DNA of 64,000 nucleotides from Flavobacterium pectinovorum (GTDB taxonomy: Bacteria; Bacteroidota; Bacteroidia; Flavobacteriales; Flavobacteriaceae), in NCBI RefSeq assembly GCF_006438875.1, contig NZ_RCZH01000002.1:19045-83044 (forward strand), given 5' to 3'. Under the pieces are notes generated by a model that was not told the origin of the DNA, did not search any database, and was given only the letters and a program-made list of their open reading frames with translations. Shown here piece by piece: positions 53,701 to 62,448 of the stretch. Numbering within the stretch: position 1 is the stretch's first letter; each line of letters begins with the position of its first letter. The translations under genes were made by a program, and so were the position numbers.

Positions 53701-53721
53701 GTGAAACTTGTGAAGAAATAA
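47794..53721 (+). CDS. SprB-repeat surface adhesin with T9SS sorting domain
   Basis: 1975 residues from the ATG at 47794 (MKKTLLFFLLLFTNYFYAQ signal peptide); the frame opens 30 bp earlier. I count about 22 repeats of the SprB type, each with GG..PY.YS, a N(L)..G.Y.V.VKDA.GC tail. The C-terminus is a type A T9SS signal (FKYYPNPVKHLLTI ... GLYFLKVKSEGQ...KLVKK). It should be secreted by the type IX system and displayed at the surface, as adhesin or gliding-related protein. Confidence 0.92.
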   Translation: MKKTLLFFLLLFTNYFYAQVNDIEHCYQNTQFDLTVNQSLLLGNLNPAETTISYHLSSEDATANINAIVQPTAYSSSALSKTIYARIDNQGTVTTKFFNIKVYQELTFTTLTSSVHCNGQNDGSLTVVPSGGKTPYAYSLDGGPFTVYIGNPIGNFTNLSAGTHNIILKDALGCPSMRQIVQITEPTALIATTAVSNQNVIVTATGGTVPYQYSLDGMNYQISDVFQVITPGNYTPRVRDSNGCMVMVPVTVLPPLNATVAVTKEIDCNSGAILTVTASGGQLPYQYSIDGGATFQTYNVFGNLPGKTYNIVVKDAVNTVSNGTPIVLYPPFPIGVNTIVSPISCTSNAIITVIPTGAYGPFFYSLDGGINYSSNNTFSNLLAGTYRVVVKDQKNCVSSIFNVTINPFIPVSGTASNTQLVCAQDSAALTVNANGGQLPYQYSINDNPYTTSNVYTNISPGTYNIKVKDANNCLYTFVYNVVPPQNIIGAINIVNQTVTVTNVIGGSGSYMYSLDNGSFQINPVFTNLTPGTHLIKIKDSTGCESTYAISFIIEDLNPLTSTMTITKSIDCMSNAVISIAAAGGQVPYTYSIDGGTTYQTNSIFNNLVAGTYTIVVKDAANNTKINTFIIPPYSPLISTFSYTNVRCIGSNDGSVEITATGGKAPYVYSLDNNPYSSSNITSNLAASNYTINVKDANGCLFTSMVTISQPDALSASTTVKGTSANTNDGEITVTPFGGVAPYVYSIADNTGLPVGPFQVSNVFTGLKAGSYIVKVRDANGCEFNSVTITVESPSPLTAKAVITKKLDCISNATITATATGGQSPYTYSVDGGATYQSGNIFINLVAGTYNVIVKDAANTISNTNTIAINQPPKLAAFVAVSKPLDCNTSAIISAIEIGGTAPYLYSIDNGPYGSSKTFNKNAGTYTVNIKDAAGCIVSSTVTVAPYVSLFSTIAIANVKCPGGNDGSIVISASGGVSPYTYSIGSGFQASNIFNNLVAGNYVVLVKDKLGCVLLRSIKIIQPAAITITADITNATCYDSTTGEITINASGGTYPYTYSIDGNVYSQNNTFTYLAAKVYNLYVKDNRGCIASFSATITQPDALALDIDVKSLNNDGAIGGLIKLNASGGKAPYLYSVRNDTQGTQVSLNQNIRLYSGMFEGSYTISVTDANGCKITKTNVIVAITNPIVLNAVKTPISCIKNASLVVNASGGVAPYLYSYDSGVTYTSNNPGRTNLTPGTYSMLLKDAIGNEAQSYIIVKPYVPVKTTATVSYETADGYVDGVIKMSSSNGVAPYTYKVKDSATGKVIFDNSLSVGYVGLPEGTYSITAKDANGCESQSVDATLVLPGPISISISNINPITCQNPGESLTLNASGGTAPYLYSFNAGVTYRTINSVANLQSGSNYIFYAKDAIGNTSRITYKVKTYVPLTLDLTKSDVNCNGAQDGTIVANVAGGTSPYTYSLGAVFTSSKIFSNLPAGSYNVTVKDATGCTTISSVTITQPTLLAISTSIVNATTTNGGKITVTASGGNLPYTYSLQNNNGSVVMPSQTSNIFTDLTPGSYSVKVTDSRECIILQSGINISSPSPLVATYTVIPISCDNPAMIMVIVAGGTAPYTYSFDNGNTYSASNIFSTFTPGNYDIKVRDAQNNITSLVAVLSPLDPLSIIANVVSSVTCSQNGIIECTVFGGRAPYEYSLNGGVFQTSNTFNVPAGFYTISARDTSGCIVMIVVELKQPEPLVASLNVEDHTATITVAGGSGPYYYAISPNLAVFTGNNTFTNLAVGNYSAIVQNKYGCYMIFSFVIEPPAPLSEGKNATTFEFKPGQTLADLIVEGENIQWYSSQNPSGGKNNKANETPLPLTTALVDGITYYASQTINGVESKERLAVTAKSNGSLSTPDFVLPNFKYYPNPVKHLLTINNTAVIDEIEIYAVSGQSILSKRIDSDHAEIDLSNVSAGLYFLKVKSEGQVKIVKLVKK

Positions 53722-54195
53722 CGAAAATTAAATTCCAATAAAGAAACTCCAAATTCCAATCTTTCCCGTCCTGAAACTTCGGGACGGAATTGAGAAGAAT
53801 CAATAAAAATCCAAATTCCAATGCCGAACTATCGGTAGGAGTTTGGATTTTTTATTGGCTGTTTAAAAGAAGCCAAATGTTTGAGGCTAGCCCTGATTAC
53901 TTCACTTAACATTTATTTTCATAGGAGCTCAGTGAACTTCGTTTAAGGTGGTATCCTTTTTTGGCGATTTTTATTCGTCGCAAAAAAAGATAAAGCCGAA
54001 AGCAGGAACAATGTTTATTTAAAAAGCGAATTGTATTGCTTCTAAACTTTATAAATTTTAATTTCTTCTCCAGCTCGTTCACACTTAATCTAAATTCTAG
54101 TTCCTAGACCTTAATTATGGCTTAAATACTAGTCAAAAAAAAATCCCAAATTCCAATTAAGGATTTTGGGATTTTTCAATCTAAAATTAAATCAA
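53722..54195. terminator. Intergenic region with convergent terminators
   Basis: Hairpins include CCGTCC..GGGACGG (about 53766-53788), AAATCCAAA..TTTGGATTT (about 53810-53853) after the adhesin, and AAAAATCCCAAA / TTTTGGGATTTTT (54137-54176) after the RND gene on the other strand. No gene is seen. Confidence 0.7.
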
Positions 54196-57100
54196 TTAAT
54201 GGGTATGTTTAGGATTAAAACCGTCCTCACTTACTTCGGCTGGCGTATAATCCGCAACCATTTCAGCTTCGTAATCGATTTTTTCTCCTTTAGATAATCT
54301 TCGAATAATACCTTCCATTATTTGGTAGATCACAGGAACTACAATCAAGGTTAGGAATAACGAAGAAATTAATCCTCCAATAATTACCCAAGCCAATCCG
54401 TTTTTCCATTCAGCTCCGGCTCCAGATGCTAATGCAATTGGGAACATACCAAATACCATCGCAATTGTAGTCATCAAAATCGGACGTAAACGAGCGTGAT
54501 TTGCCTGAATTAATGCTGTTCTGATTGATTCTCCGGCAGCCCTTCTTTGGTTCGTATAATCGACCAACATGATCGCATTCTTACACACCAGACCAATTAA
54601 CATGATGATACCTAAAATGGTAAAGATATTTAATGAGTTGTTTGTTAATGCTAATGCTAATAAAGCACCAATAAACGATAATGGAATAGCAAATAATACA
54701 ACAAACGGGTGAACGAAACTGTCATACAAACTCACCATTACAAGGTAAACTAAAATAATAGCGGCTAATAAAGCGATTCCTAAAGTACCAAATCCTTCCG
54801 ATTGGTTCTCTTGATCTCCACCCCAAATATAGTTTACTCCTGCTGGTTTTTTAAGCTTGTCTAACTTCGCCTGCCATTGTGTAACAATTGTTCCTGAAGG
54901 AACTCCAACGTTTTGTCCTTTTACAGTTACAGAAGCAGATTTGTCTCTACGCTCTAACTGGCTAGGTCCTGAACCTTCTGTAATATCAGCAAATTGAGAT
55001 AACTTAATTTGTTGTCCTGCTGCATTTATGAAAATCAAATTACTTACATCAGTAATACTTTTTCTGTCGAATGCATTGTATCTGATGTTGATATCGTACT
55101 CGTATTCTCCAGCTCTGTATTTACCATCTGTGTTTCCACTAAAAGCAGTTTGCATGGTTAAACCAACTGTTTGAAGTGTTAATCCTAAAGCGGCCATTTT
55201 ATCACGATCTACCTTAACGTTAATCTCAGGGTTTCCGTCTTCAACTGTTAATTTAATCTCTGTTGTTCCAGGAATTGTGCGCAATTCAGCTTCAGCTAAT
55301 TTTGCAAATGCCATAGCGCTTTCTGTAGATGGACCTGTTACGATCAATCCTAATGTAGCATCTTCGGCAGTTCCTAAGATACCTACAGGAACGGTTTTTA
55401 CTTTTGCACCAACTAATACTTTTTCTAATTTACGTTTGATTTTTGCTGCGTAAACGTTAGCATCATCAGTACGATCTTTTTGTTCGATCATTTTTACGTC
55501 AATCTCTGCTTTGTAAGCTGTTGCTTGCGATGCTCCAAAACCTTCACTCGTTTGTCCTACTGTTGTAATTTGACTGTGAACATATTCTTGTGCTTTTAAG
55601 TAAGCTTCGGCTTTTTGAGTCATGAAGTTCGTTTGTTCTAACGAAGCATCTTTTGGCATTTCGATTTGTACTAAGAACTCACCACTATCAGAAGATGCGA
55701 AAAACTCTCCTCCAATAAAACCTCCAAGTCCAAAAATTGATCCAAAGAACAATATTAATACAAGAACAATTGTTTTTCCGTAATTATCCAAACACCAGGT
55801 TAACAACTCAGAAATCCAGTTGGTAAAACGTGTTAAATAACTTTCGAAACCAAGTATAACTCTTCCAAAGAAATTTTTTCCTTCAATGTGCTCTAATTTA
55901 CCATAACGAGATGATAACCAAGGAATAATAGTAAATGAAGCTAAAAGTGATAGTAAAGTTGATATAATTACGGTAACACAAAACTGTGTAATGATATTAG
56001 AAACCAAACCAGAACTCATTGCAATAGGCAAGAACACTACCACAATTACTAATGTGATCGAAGTTACTGTTCCACCAATTTCGGCAGTACCGTCATAAGA
56101 GGCACGAATTTTATTTTTACCCATCTCCATATGTCGATAAATATTCTCGAGGACCACAATCGCATCATCGACCAGAATACCTACAACAAGAGATAATCCT
56201 AATAAACTCATTAAGTTTAAGGTATATCCCATTAAATAAATACCAATAAACGTAGCGATCAACGACGCCGGAATAGACACCATTACAATCAATGAGTTTC
56301 TAATACTATGCAAGAAGAATAACATTACTAATGCTACCAGAACTACCGCAATCAATAAATCGTGAACCACAGAATCTGCAGCTTCTAATGTAAAGACTGT
56401 ACTATCTTTTGCTACTTCAAGTTTTAAATGATTTATTTTATAATCAGCTTCAAGAGTCTTAATCGTTTTTAATAATTGCTCACTTACCGCAACTGCATTC
56501 GCATCAGATTGTTTTACGATTTGCAAAACGATTGCACTTTTTTGATCTACACGTGATATTTTTTCAGCAATTTTTTGAGTATCCTGAACATCGGCAATAT
56601 CACTTAAACGAACCTGAATTCCGTTTTGAGAAGAAACTACTAAATTTCTTAATTCTTCAACACTTTTATATTTACCCGCTAAACGAATTAATATTTTTTG
56701 ATTACGGGTCTGGATGTTTCCTGTTGGGAAATCTAAGTTCGAAGTCAAAATATTTTGTTGTACCTGAGGAACAGATAATCCGTAACCCTGCATTTTTAGA
56801 GCATCAAGATTCACTTGAATTTCACGCTCAGAACCACCAATAATATTTACCTGGGCCACACCTTGTACACGAGATAAAATAGGTGCTATTTTTTTGTCAA
56901 TTAAGTCATAAAATTCGGCTTCATCCATTTTTCCGTTGGCACCAAGTGTCATAATTGGTAAATCACTCAGCGAGAATTTAGTCAATGCCGGGGTTTTTAC
57001 ATCATCCGGTAAATCACTAATTATGGCATTTATTTTACGCTGTGCATCATTCAATGAAAAATCGACTTTTGCATTTGATGTTAATGTAATCGAAACGATC

Positions 57101-57366
57101 GATAAACTTTCGTACGATTTTGAGTCAATTTTCTTGACATTTTCTAAGGATGCAATCGCATCTTCAATTTTCTTGGTTACGGTATTTTCTACCTCACTTG
57201 GAGAAGCTCCCGGATAAACTGTAGAAATTGTAATAACGTTTTGTTCAAATTTCGGGATCAGCTCGTAACCTAACTGGCTGTAGCTGAACAATCCACCAAG
57301 TATTAGAATTGTAAACAGTACAATTACTAACGACGGACGTTTTATGGATATTTCGGCTAATTTCAT
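54196..57366 (-). CDS. RND efflux transporter, HAE1/AcrB type
   Basis: 1056 residues. The typical start MKLAEISIKRPSLVIVLFTILILGG, GASPSEVENTVTKKIE, twelve TM segments in two bundles and VDDAIVVLENIYR in TM4 (proton relay aspartates). Forms the inner-membrane pump of a tripartite system with the two genes upstream. Substrate unknown; drug or organic efflux is usual for this family. Confidence 0.93.
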   Translation of the reverse strand: MKLAEISIKRPSLVIVLFTILILGGLFSYSQLGYELIPKFEQNVITISTVYPGASPSEVENTVTKKIEDAIASLENVKKIDSKSYESLSIVSITLTSNAKVDFSLNDAQRKINAIISDLPDDVKTPALTKFSLSDLPIMTLGANGKMDEAEFYDLIDKKIAPILSRVQGVAQVNIIGGSEREIQVNLDALKMQGYGLSVPQVQQNILTSNLDFPTGNIQTRNQKILIRLAGKYKSVEELRNLVVSSQNGIQVRLSDIADVQDTQKIAEKISRVDQKSAIVLQIVKQSDANAVAVSEQLLKTIKTLEADYKINHLKLEVAKDSTVFTLEAADSVVHDLLIAVVLVALVMLFFLHSIRNSLIVMVSIPASLIATFIGIYLMGYTLNLMSLLGLSLVVGILVDDAIVVLENIYRHMEMGKNKIRASYDGTAEIGGTVTSITLVIVVVFLPIAMSSGLVSNIITQFCVTVIISTLLSLLASFTIIPWLSSRYGKLEHIEGKNFFGRVILGFESYLTRFTNWISELLTWCLDNYGKTIVLVLILFFGSIFGLGGFIGGEFFASSDSGEFLVQIEMPKDASLEQTNFMTQKAEAYLKAQEYVHSQITTVGQTSEGFGASQATAYKAEIDVKMIEQKDRTDDANVYAAKIKRKLEKVLVGAKVKTVPVGILGTAEDATLGLIVTGPSTESAMAFAKLAEAELRTIPGTTEIKLTVEDGNPEINVKVDRDKMAALGLTLQTVGLTMQTAFSGNTDGKYRAGEYEYDINIRYNAFDRKSITDVSNLIFINAAGQQIKLSQFADITEGSGPSQLERRDKSASVTVKGQNVGVPSGTIVTQWQAKLDKLKKPAGVNYIWGGDQENQSEGFGTLGIALLAAIILVYLVMVSLYDSFVHPFVVLFAIPLSFIGALLALALTNNSLNIFTILGIIMLIGLVCKNAIMLVDYTNQRRAAGESIRTALIQANHARLRPILMTTIAMVFGMFPIALASGAGAEWKNGLAWVIIGGLISSLFLTLIVVPVIYQIMEGIIRRLSKGEKIDYEAEMVADYTPAEVSEDGFNPKHTH

Positions 57367-57437
57367 ATATTTTGCTTTAGGCTGTAGGCTTTAGGCAATA
57401 AGCTTAATGCTTATGGCGTATAGCTTAATGCTTTAAA

Positions 57438-58505
57438 TTATTTAATAATTTCTACTGTATTACCGTCTTGTAAGTTAATTTGACCTGTAATAACTACAGT
57501 TTCTCCGTCAGACAATCCATTGATGATTTCTACCTGATCTCCTAAAATTCTTCCAGCTGTTACTTTTCTTAATTTTGCAACACCGCCTTTTACAACAAAG
57601 ATTTCGTTACTGCTCACACTTCCTACGAAAGCATTTCTAGGCACAACCATTAAATGTTGTTTTTGTTGGTTTGATGCAAAATTTGCAGTTCCATACATAC
57701 CCGCTTTTAAGTCATTGTTTGTATTGTTTGTGATTTCAATTTCAACTGGGAAATTCAAAGATTCGTCTGCTTTTGCAGCAATAAAAGTAATTTTTCCAGA
57801 GAAAGTTTTATCAGGATAAACACTTGCCGATACATTAATATGGTTTCCTACTTTCAAACTAGCTACTTGATTTTCGTTTACTGTAACTACTAATTTTAAC
57901 TTAGAAACATTTACAATATCAAACAAAGCAGTTGCAGGCATTCCTGTTAGGATAGATCCCGGCTCAATGTATTTTTTATTGATGAATCCGTTAATTGGTG
58001 CTTTTACTTTAGTATCACCAACATTAATGTTAGCTTGTGTTAAACTAGACTGAGCATTTGTTAAGGCTAATTTTGCCTGATCTAATTGTTGTTTTGTAAC
58101 TCCTCCTGTTTTAAATGCATTTTCATATCTGCTGTAATCAGATTTTGCATTTTGATAAACTGCCTGAGCTTGTTGAGCATTTACATTGATAATGTCACCT
58201 CTCATTGTCAATAAAGTCTGACCTACTCTTACGTAATCACCTTCTTTAGCCAAAACACTAATTACTTTTCCTGATTTTTCAGCGGAGAAAGTCAATTGTT
58301 GAATAGGTTGAAAGTTTCCATTTGCAACGAAATCCAATGAAATTTCTTCTGTTTTTACGGGAGTTACTTTAACTGAAACTGCAGCATTTTTCACTGCTAC
58401 GATATCCGTTTTAGCTTTGTTTTTTTTCTTATTATTATTTAAGACAAATCCAATCAGAGCTAAAGCTGCGATTATGATTACGATTGTTATAATAGTTTTC
58501 TTCAT
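57438..58505 (-). CDS. RND efflux periplasmic adaptor (MFP)
   Basis: 355 residues. N-terminal membrane anchor (about 5-22), split lipoyl/barrel-sandwich domain with a helical hairpin (QAKLALTNAQSSLTQANINVGDTKVKAPINGFI), and a beta-barrel with LKAGMYGTANF. Connects pump and TolC protein across the periplasm. 10 bp after the TolC gene. Confidence 0.93.
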   Translation of the reverse strand: MKKTIITIVIIIAALALIGFVLNNNKKKNKAKTDIVAVKNAAVSVKVTPVKTEEISLDFVANGNFQPIQQLTFSAEKSGKVISVLAKEGDYVRVGQTLLTMRGDIINVNAQQAQAVYQNAKSDYSRYENAFKTGGVTKQQLDQAKLALTNAQSSLTQANINVGDTKVKAPINGFINKKYIEPGSILTGMPATALFDIVNVSKLKLVVTVNENQVASLKVGNHINVSASVYPDKTFSGKITFIAAKADESLNFPVEIEITNNTNNDLKAGMYGTANFASNQQKQHLMVVPRNAFVGSVSSNEIFVVKGGVAKLRKVTAGRILGDQVEIINGLSDGETVVITGQINLQDGNTVEIIK

Positions 58506-58515
58506 TTTATTTTAG

Positions 58516-59850
58516 TTATTTAATAAGAGTTTTTAGTTCGCCTTTTGATTTGATTAATGATACTTCCGCTATTTTATAATTTAAAACTGCTCTTGTATAA
58601 TTATTTTGAGCTGAAAGTGATTCGTCTTCAGCATCCAATAAATCTGTTAATGATGCTAATCCCTGGAGATAATTATTTTTTGTATCGCTTAAGATTTCCT
58701 TAGCCAAATGCATATTTTCTCTTTGATTATTGATTGTTACAAGGTTATTATCAATATCAGCCATTGCATTTCTATAATCTAAATCAAGTGAAAGTTTGGT
58801 GTCTTTGATATCTTCCTGAAGCGATCTGATACTTACATCAGCTTGTCTTACTCTTGAACGAGTTCCAAAACCTGTAAAAATCGGCACTTTTAAGTTCAAT
58901 CCAATTCCTGAATAATCAGACCAATAAACACCTGAAGATGGTTTTTCGAACCAAGGAAATTCCGGACCCTGACCAATATAATTGTAACCTGCAGTCAAAG
59001 AAAGTGTAGGATAATATTCTGCCTGAACAGATTTCTTTTTGAACACTAACAATTCTTCTTGTTTTTTCAAAAGCAAATATTCTGTTCTGTTTTCAACATT
59101 TGGAACTTCTGTTAATGCAGCAGGAACAACTTCAAATTCTTCTTTTGGCAATATAATTTGAGTTTCAATTGGCATACCCATATAAAACTTCAAAGCATTT
59201 TCCTGTAAAGTAATCTGATTTTTAATTTGTTGACGTTCTGTATCTATGTTTGACATTTTTACAACAATACGGTCTAAGTCAATTTTTTTAGCCAGACCAT
59301 TGTCAAATTGTCCTTTTACGATATCACGAACTTTACTCGTGTTAACATAATTACTATCTAATAAAATTAATCTCTCGCGTTGTACATAAACCGAGTAATA
59401 GTTATTTGCAACTCTTTCAATTACTTGTTCTTCCGTTAATTGACTGTTTATCTGATAAAATTCACGAGTAGATTTTGCAGCTCTTAATCCGGTAAATACT
59501 GCCTGATCAAACAAAGCCTGAGTTAAAGAGATTCCGGCTCCTGATGTCCATTTTTGACCAAAAGTTGCCTGAATAGAAGTTCCCGGTTGTCCAAAACTTG
59601 CTCCGTCAATTACACTTGTCTGTAAAATTGGATTGTACGTTAAATTTCCGTTTCCGGTAATTTGTGGTAAGGCTCTGGAGCGTATTTCCTGAATTTGGTA
59701 CTCACTATTTTCTATCTCTAATTTTGCTTTCTTAGCATCGGCTTTATTCTCAAGCGCATAGATAAGAGCATCTTTTAGAGTTAACGTTTTGACTTGTGCG
59801 TTGGCAGACAAGCCAATTGTACACAAAAATATAAGAATTATTCTTTTCAT
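58516..59850 (-). CDS. TolC-family outer-membrane efflux protein
   Basis: 444 residues. Signal peptide (about 1-18) and the two OEP repeats (LTLKDALIYALENKADAKKAKLEIENS...; KNNYLQGLASLTDLLDAEDESLSAQNNYTRAVLNYKIAEVSL). Forms the trimeric exit duct of the tripartite pump. Confidence 0.93.
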   Translation of the reverse strand: MKRIILIFLCTIGLSANAQVKTLTLKDALIYALENKADAKKAKLEIENSEYQIQEIRSRALPQITGNGNLTYNPILQTSVIDGASFGQPGTSIQATFGQKWTSGAGISLTQALFDQAVFTGLRAAKSTREFYQINSQLTEEQVIERVANNYYSVYVQRERLILLDSNYVNTSKVRDIVKGQFDNGLAKKIDLDRIVVKMSNIDTERQQIKNQITLQENALKFYMGMPIETQIILPKEEFEVVPAALTEVPNVENRTEYLLLKKQEELLVFKKKSVQAEYYPTLSLTAGYNYIGQGPEFPWFEKPSSGVYWSDYSGIGLNLKVPIFTGFGTRSRVRQADVSIRSLQEDIKDTKLSLDLDYRNAMADIDNNLVTINNQRENMHLAKEILSDTKNNYLQGLASLTDLLDAEDESLSAQNNYTRAVLNYKIAEVSLIKSKGELKTLIK

Positions 59851-59860
59851 AGATTGATGA

Positions 59861-60472
59861 TTAAATAGTAATTTTTTTAAGTTGCTTTTCTAGTTCAATT
59901 ATTCCTTTTTCGGTTGCCATTGCTCTGGTGTGATATTCCAGCGCTTCTAATTCTATTTTTTGTGCTTCTCTCTCTGAAACAGTAGTTTCGTTGATATGAA
60001 AAATCAATGTGTAATAAAACTTGACATAGATATCTATATTTAAGTCCTTACGATACAAACCGTCACGGATTCCTTTTAGGATATTATCTTTAAAATAATG
60101 ATTGCATTGCTCTATTTCATGTGTCATTACGTTGTGATAGATTTCAGGATAATGCTTTTTTAACTGATAAAGCGGTGAGGTATCTGTGGCGTTTTTAAAC
60201 ATATCACGAAACGTTTCTCTGATTTCAAAATTTTCGTGAATTGCATTATAATCTTTTGCTACAATGGTATCGATAACTTCATGAACCTGTTTATGAACTG
60301 TAGATGTACTTTCTTCAATTAAAACTTCTTTGTTACAGAAATATTTGTAAATCGTTTTTTTAGAAATACACATTTCGCCTGCGATATCGTCCATCGTAAC
60401 GCTTTTAAAACCAAGTTTTAAAAATAACTCACTTGCTTTTGATATGATTTTTTCTTTCATTTTAACTTTCAA
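59861..60472 (-). CDS. TetR/AcrR-family repressor of the efflux operon
   Basis: 203 residues. N-terminal TetR HTH (KASELFLKLGFKSVTMDDIAGEMCISKKTIYKYFCNKE), helical ligand domain beyond. First gene of the operon TetR-TolC-adaptor-RND. A 28-bp dyad GGAAAC-N16-GTTTCT lies just upstream (60494-60521) and two more lie upstream of yceI, so it probably represses both transcripts. An ATG at 60460 (MKEKIISKAS) is an alternative start. Confidence 0.92.
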   Translation of the reverse strand: MKVKMKEKIISKASELFLKLGFKSVTMDDIAGEMCISKKTIYKYFCNKEVLIEESTSTVHKQVHEVIDTIVAKDYNAIHENFEIRETFRDMFKNATDTSPLYQLKKHYPEIYHNVMTHEIEQCNHYFKDNILKGIRDGLYRKDLNIDIYVKFYYTLIFHINETTVSEREAQKIELEALEYHTRAMATEKGIIELEKQLKKITI

Positions 60473-60481
60473 ATTGCATTA

Positions 60482-60521
60482 CAAATATACTTAGGAAACT
60501 AAAACCAAAAAAATAGTTTCT
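60482..60521 (-). promoter_or_regulatory. TetR gene promoter and operator
   Basis: Minus-strand TATATTTG (60482-60489, -7 element) followed upstream by the dyad GGAAAC-N16-GTTTCT (60494-60521). Confidence 0.65.
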
Positions 60522-60567
60522 GCGATATTTGTAATAATTTTACATTAATTTATTCTTCATGTAAGAT

Positions 60568-61089
60568 TTATATACTAAATTCAAGATTAGCGATAAGCTT
60601 AATATCTTTTCCTAAAGCTAAACCTCCATTATGATTAAATGAGTTATAATCTAAGCCAAAATCCTGACGTTTGATGTCTCCTTTAATTTCAAAAGCAACT
60701 TTTCTTTCTCCATTGTATGTGTTGATTCCAATAAACTCAGCATCAAGCTCAACCACTCTGGTAACATCTTTTATAGTAAGATCACCTTTAAAAAAATTGA
60801 TGTTATTGTTTATCTTTTGAAATGAAGTCGATTTAAAACTAATAATCGGATGTTCATTTACATCAAAAAAATCCTGAAGCTGTAAATAAGTATCGATTTG
60901 CTGAAAACTATCTTTTTTGTTATTGATATCTAATGAAAACTCTACAGATGCATCTTCAATTTCATTGTCTTCAATATTCACGTAGCCATCAAATTTATTA
61001 GTCGTTCCTCCCATATAAGCAATTATCGAATGTCTCATTTTAATTAAAACATCTGATTGGCTAGAATCTAAGGTCCATGTTGTTTTCAT
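60568..61089 (-). CDS. YceI-family protein
   Basis: 173 residues, a lipocalin-like beta barrel (TWTLDSSQSDVLIKMRHS ... FDGYVNIEDNEIEDASVEFSLD ... DLTIKDVTRVVELDAEF). The family binds isoprenoid or fatty-acid-like ligands. No signal peptide is visible, unlike E. coli YceI. Shares the operator dyads of the neighbouring TetR gene. Confidence 0.88.
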   Translation of the reverse strand: MKTTWTLDSSQSDVLIKMRHSIIAYMGGTTNKFDGYVNIEDNEIEDASVEFSLDINNKKDSFQQIDTYLQLQDFFDVNEHPIISFKSTSFQKINNNINFFKGDLTIKDVTRVVELDAEFIGINTYNGERKVAFEIKGDIKRQDFGLDYNSFNHNGGLALGKDIKLIANLEFSI

Positions 61090-61134
61090 AAATATCTGAT
61101 TTAAGTGAGTTTAAAAATTATTAAAACTCGTTAC

Positions 61135-61213
61135 GGAAACTTTTACAGTGTTTAAAGTTTCCAAATAACGATGCAAATATAGACAGGAAACTCTAAACAC
61201 CAAAAAAGTTTCC
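61135..61213 (-). promoter_or_regulatory. yceI promoter with two TetR-type operators
   Basis: Minus strand: TTTG (61201-61204), 19 bp, TATATTTG (61174-61181), an exact Bacteroidota -33/-7 promoter. Dyads GGAAAC-N16-GTTTCC at 61186-61213 and 61135-61162 cover the -33 element and the start region. Confidence 0.75.
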
Positions 61214-61323
61214 GAGTTTTTTTAAAAATAATTTCAATTCCTTTAAAATGAGGGGATTTGCGGTCAATTTTAATGGAAACTCATCATTTAAATTTTAAAA
61301 AAGAAATAATTAATAATGAATTG

Positions 61324-61331
61324 TATCTTTG
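61324..61331 (+). promoter_or_regulatory. -7 element of the polyprenyl synthetase gene
   Basis: TATCTTTG matches TAnnTTTG, 25 bp before the ATG at 61357. No clear -33 element. Confidence 0.5.
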
Positions 61332-61356
61332 AGGCTCGCAATTCAGATTATATTTT

Positions 61357-62331
61357 ATGCACGATATTAGCCAATACCAGGATTTTTTTATAAATTATTT
61401 AGAAAAACAAAGCATCAGCAAAGAGCCTAAAAACCTTTACGCACCCATTGAATATATTTTGGGCCTTGGTGGAAAAAGAATGCGTCCTGTGCTAACTTTA
61501 ATGACTTCAGAAGTTTTTGATACTGATTATAAAGTGGCTCTTCCGGCAGCAATGGCTGTCGAAGTTTTTCATAATTTCTCACTGGTTCACGATGATATTA
61601 TGGATGATGCTCCTTTGCGCAGAGGGCAAGAAACTGTACATGAAAAATGGAATCTTAATACCGGAATTCTTTCGGGAGATGCAATGCTTATTTTGGCATA
61701 TCAATATTTTGAACAATACGAACCAATCGTTTTTAGAGATTTGGCGAAGTTATTTAGCAAAACTGCTCTTGAAGTTTGCGAAGGACAGCAGTGGGATGTT
61801 GATTTTGAAAAGAGAAGTGATGTCACAATTCCGGAATATCTTAAAATGATCGAATATAAAACGGCAGTATTAGTTGCCGCTGCCATGAAAATGGGGGCAA
61901 TTGTTGCTAAAACTACTGAAAAAGAGGCTGATTTAATTTATGATTTTGGATTAAATTTAGGTTTGGCTTTTCAACTTCAAGATGATTTTCTAGATGCTTT
62001 TGGTGATCCTGAAACTTTCGGAAAACAAGTTGGCGGAGACATTATCGAAAACAAAAAAACCTATTTATACCTGAAAGCCCGAGAATTTTCATCTGCTGAA
62101 AAAACTTCTGAATTAGAAGAGTTATTCAATTTGCAATTAGAAAATAATACAGCGAAAATAGAAACTGCAAAAGCAATTTTCAACGAATCCGGTGCCTCAA
62201 GCGCCACGCAAGAAGCAATAGAAATGTACACTTTTAAAGCTTTTGATACTTTAGAAAAAATGAATATTAACGCTGAAAAGAAAAATATCCTGAGAACATT
62301 TGGTGAGAACTTAATGGGCAGAAAAGTTTAG
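61357..62331 (+). CDS. Polyprenyl (trans-isoprenyl) diphosphate synthase
   Basis: 324 residues. First Asp-rich motif LVHDDIMDD with GGKRMRP before it and RRG after it; second Asp-rich motif LAFQLQDDFLD. Makes all-trans polyprenyl diphosphates, probably for menaquinone side chains. Chain length cannot be read with certainty here. Confidence 0.92.
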   Translation: MHDISQYQDFFINYLEKQSISKEPKNLYAPIEYILGLGGKRMRPVLTLMTSEVFDTDYKVALPAAMAVEVFHNFSLVHDDIMDDAPLRRGQETVHEKWNLNTGILSGDAMLILAYQYFEQYEPIVFRDLAKLFSKTALEVCEGQQWDVDFEKRSDVTIPEYLKMIEYKTAVLVAAAMKMGAIVAKTTEKEADLIYDFGLNLGLAFQLQDDFLDAFGDPETFGKQVGGDIIENKKTYLYLKAREFSSAEKTSELEELFNLQLENNTAKIETAKAIFNESGASSATQEAIEMYTFKAFDTLEKMNINAEKKNILRTFGENLMGRKV

Positions 62332-62335
62332 TTTT

Positions 62336-62412
62336 TTCGCCACGAATTACACTAATTGCACTAATTTAATTATAAAAAAGAATTCGCGGAGATTCGTGTA
62401 ATTCGTGGCAAA
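62336..62412. repeat. Intergenic inverted repeat (TTCGCCACGAATTAC family)
   Basis: TTCGCCACGAATTACAC and GTGTAATTCGTGGC arms between convergent genes. Same family as 44488-44588. Confidence 0.75.
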
Positions 62413-62448
62413 AGATTTTTCCTTTATGGATAGTAAATCTAACAGGTT

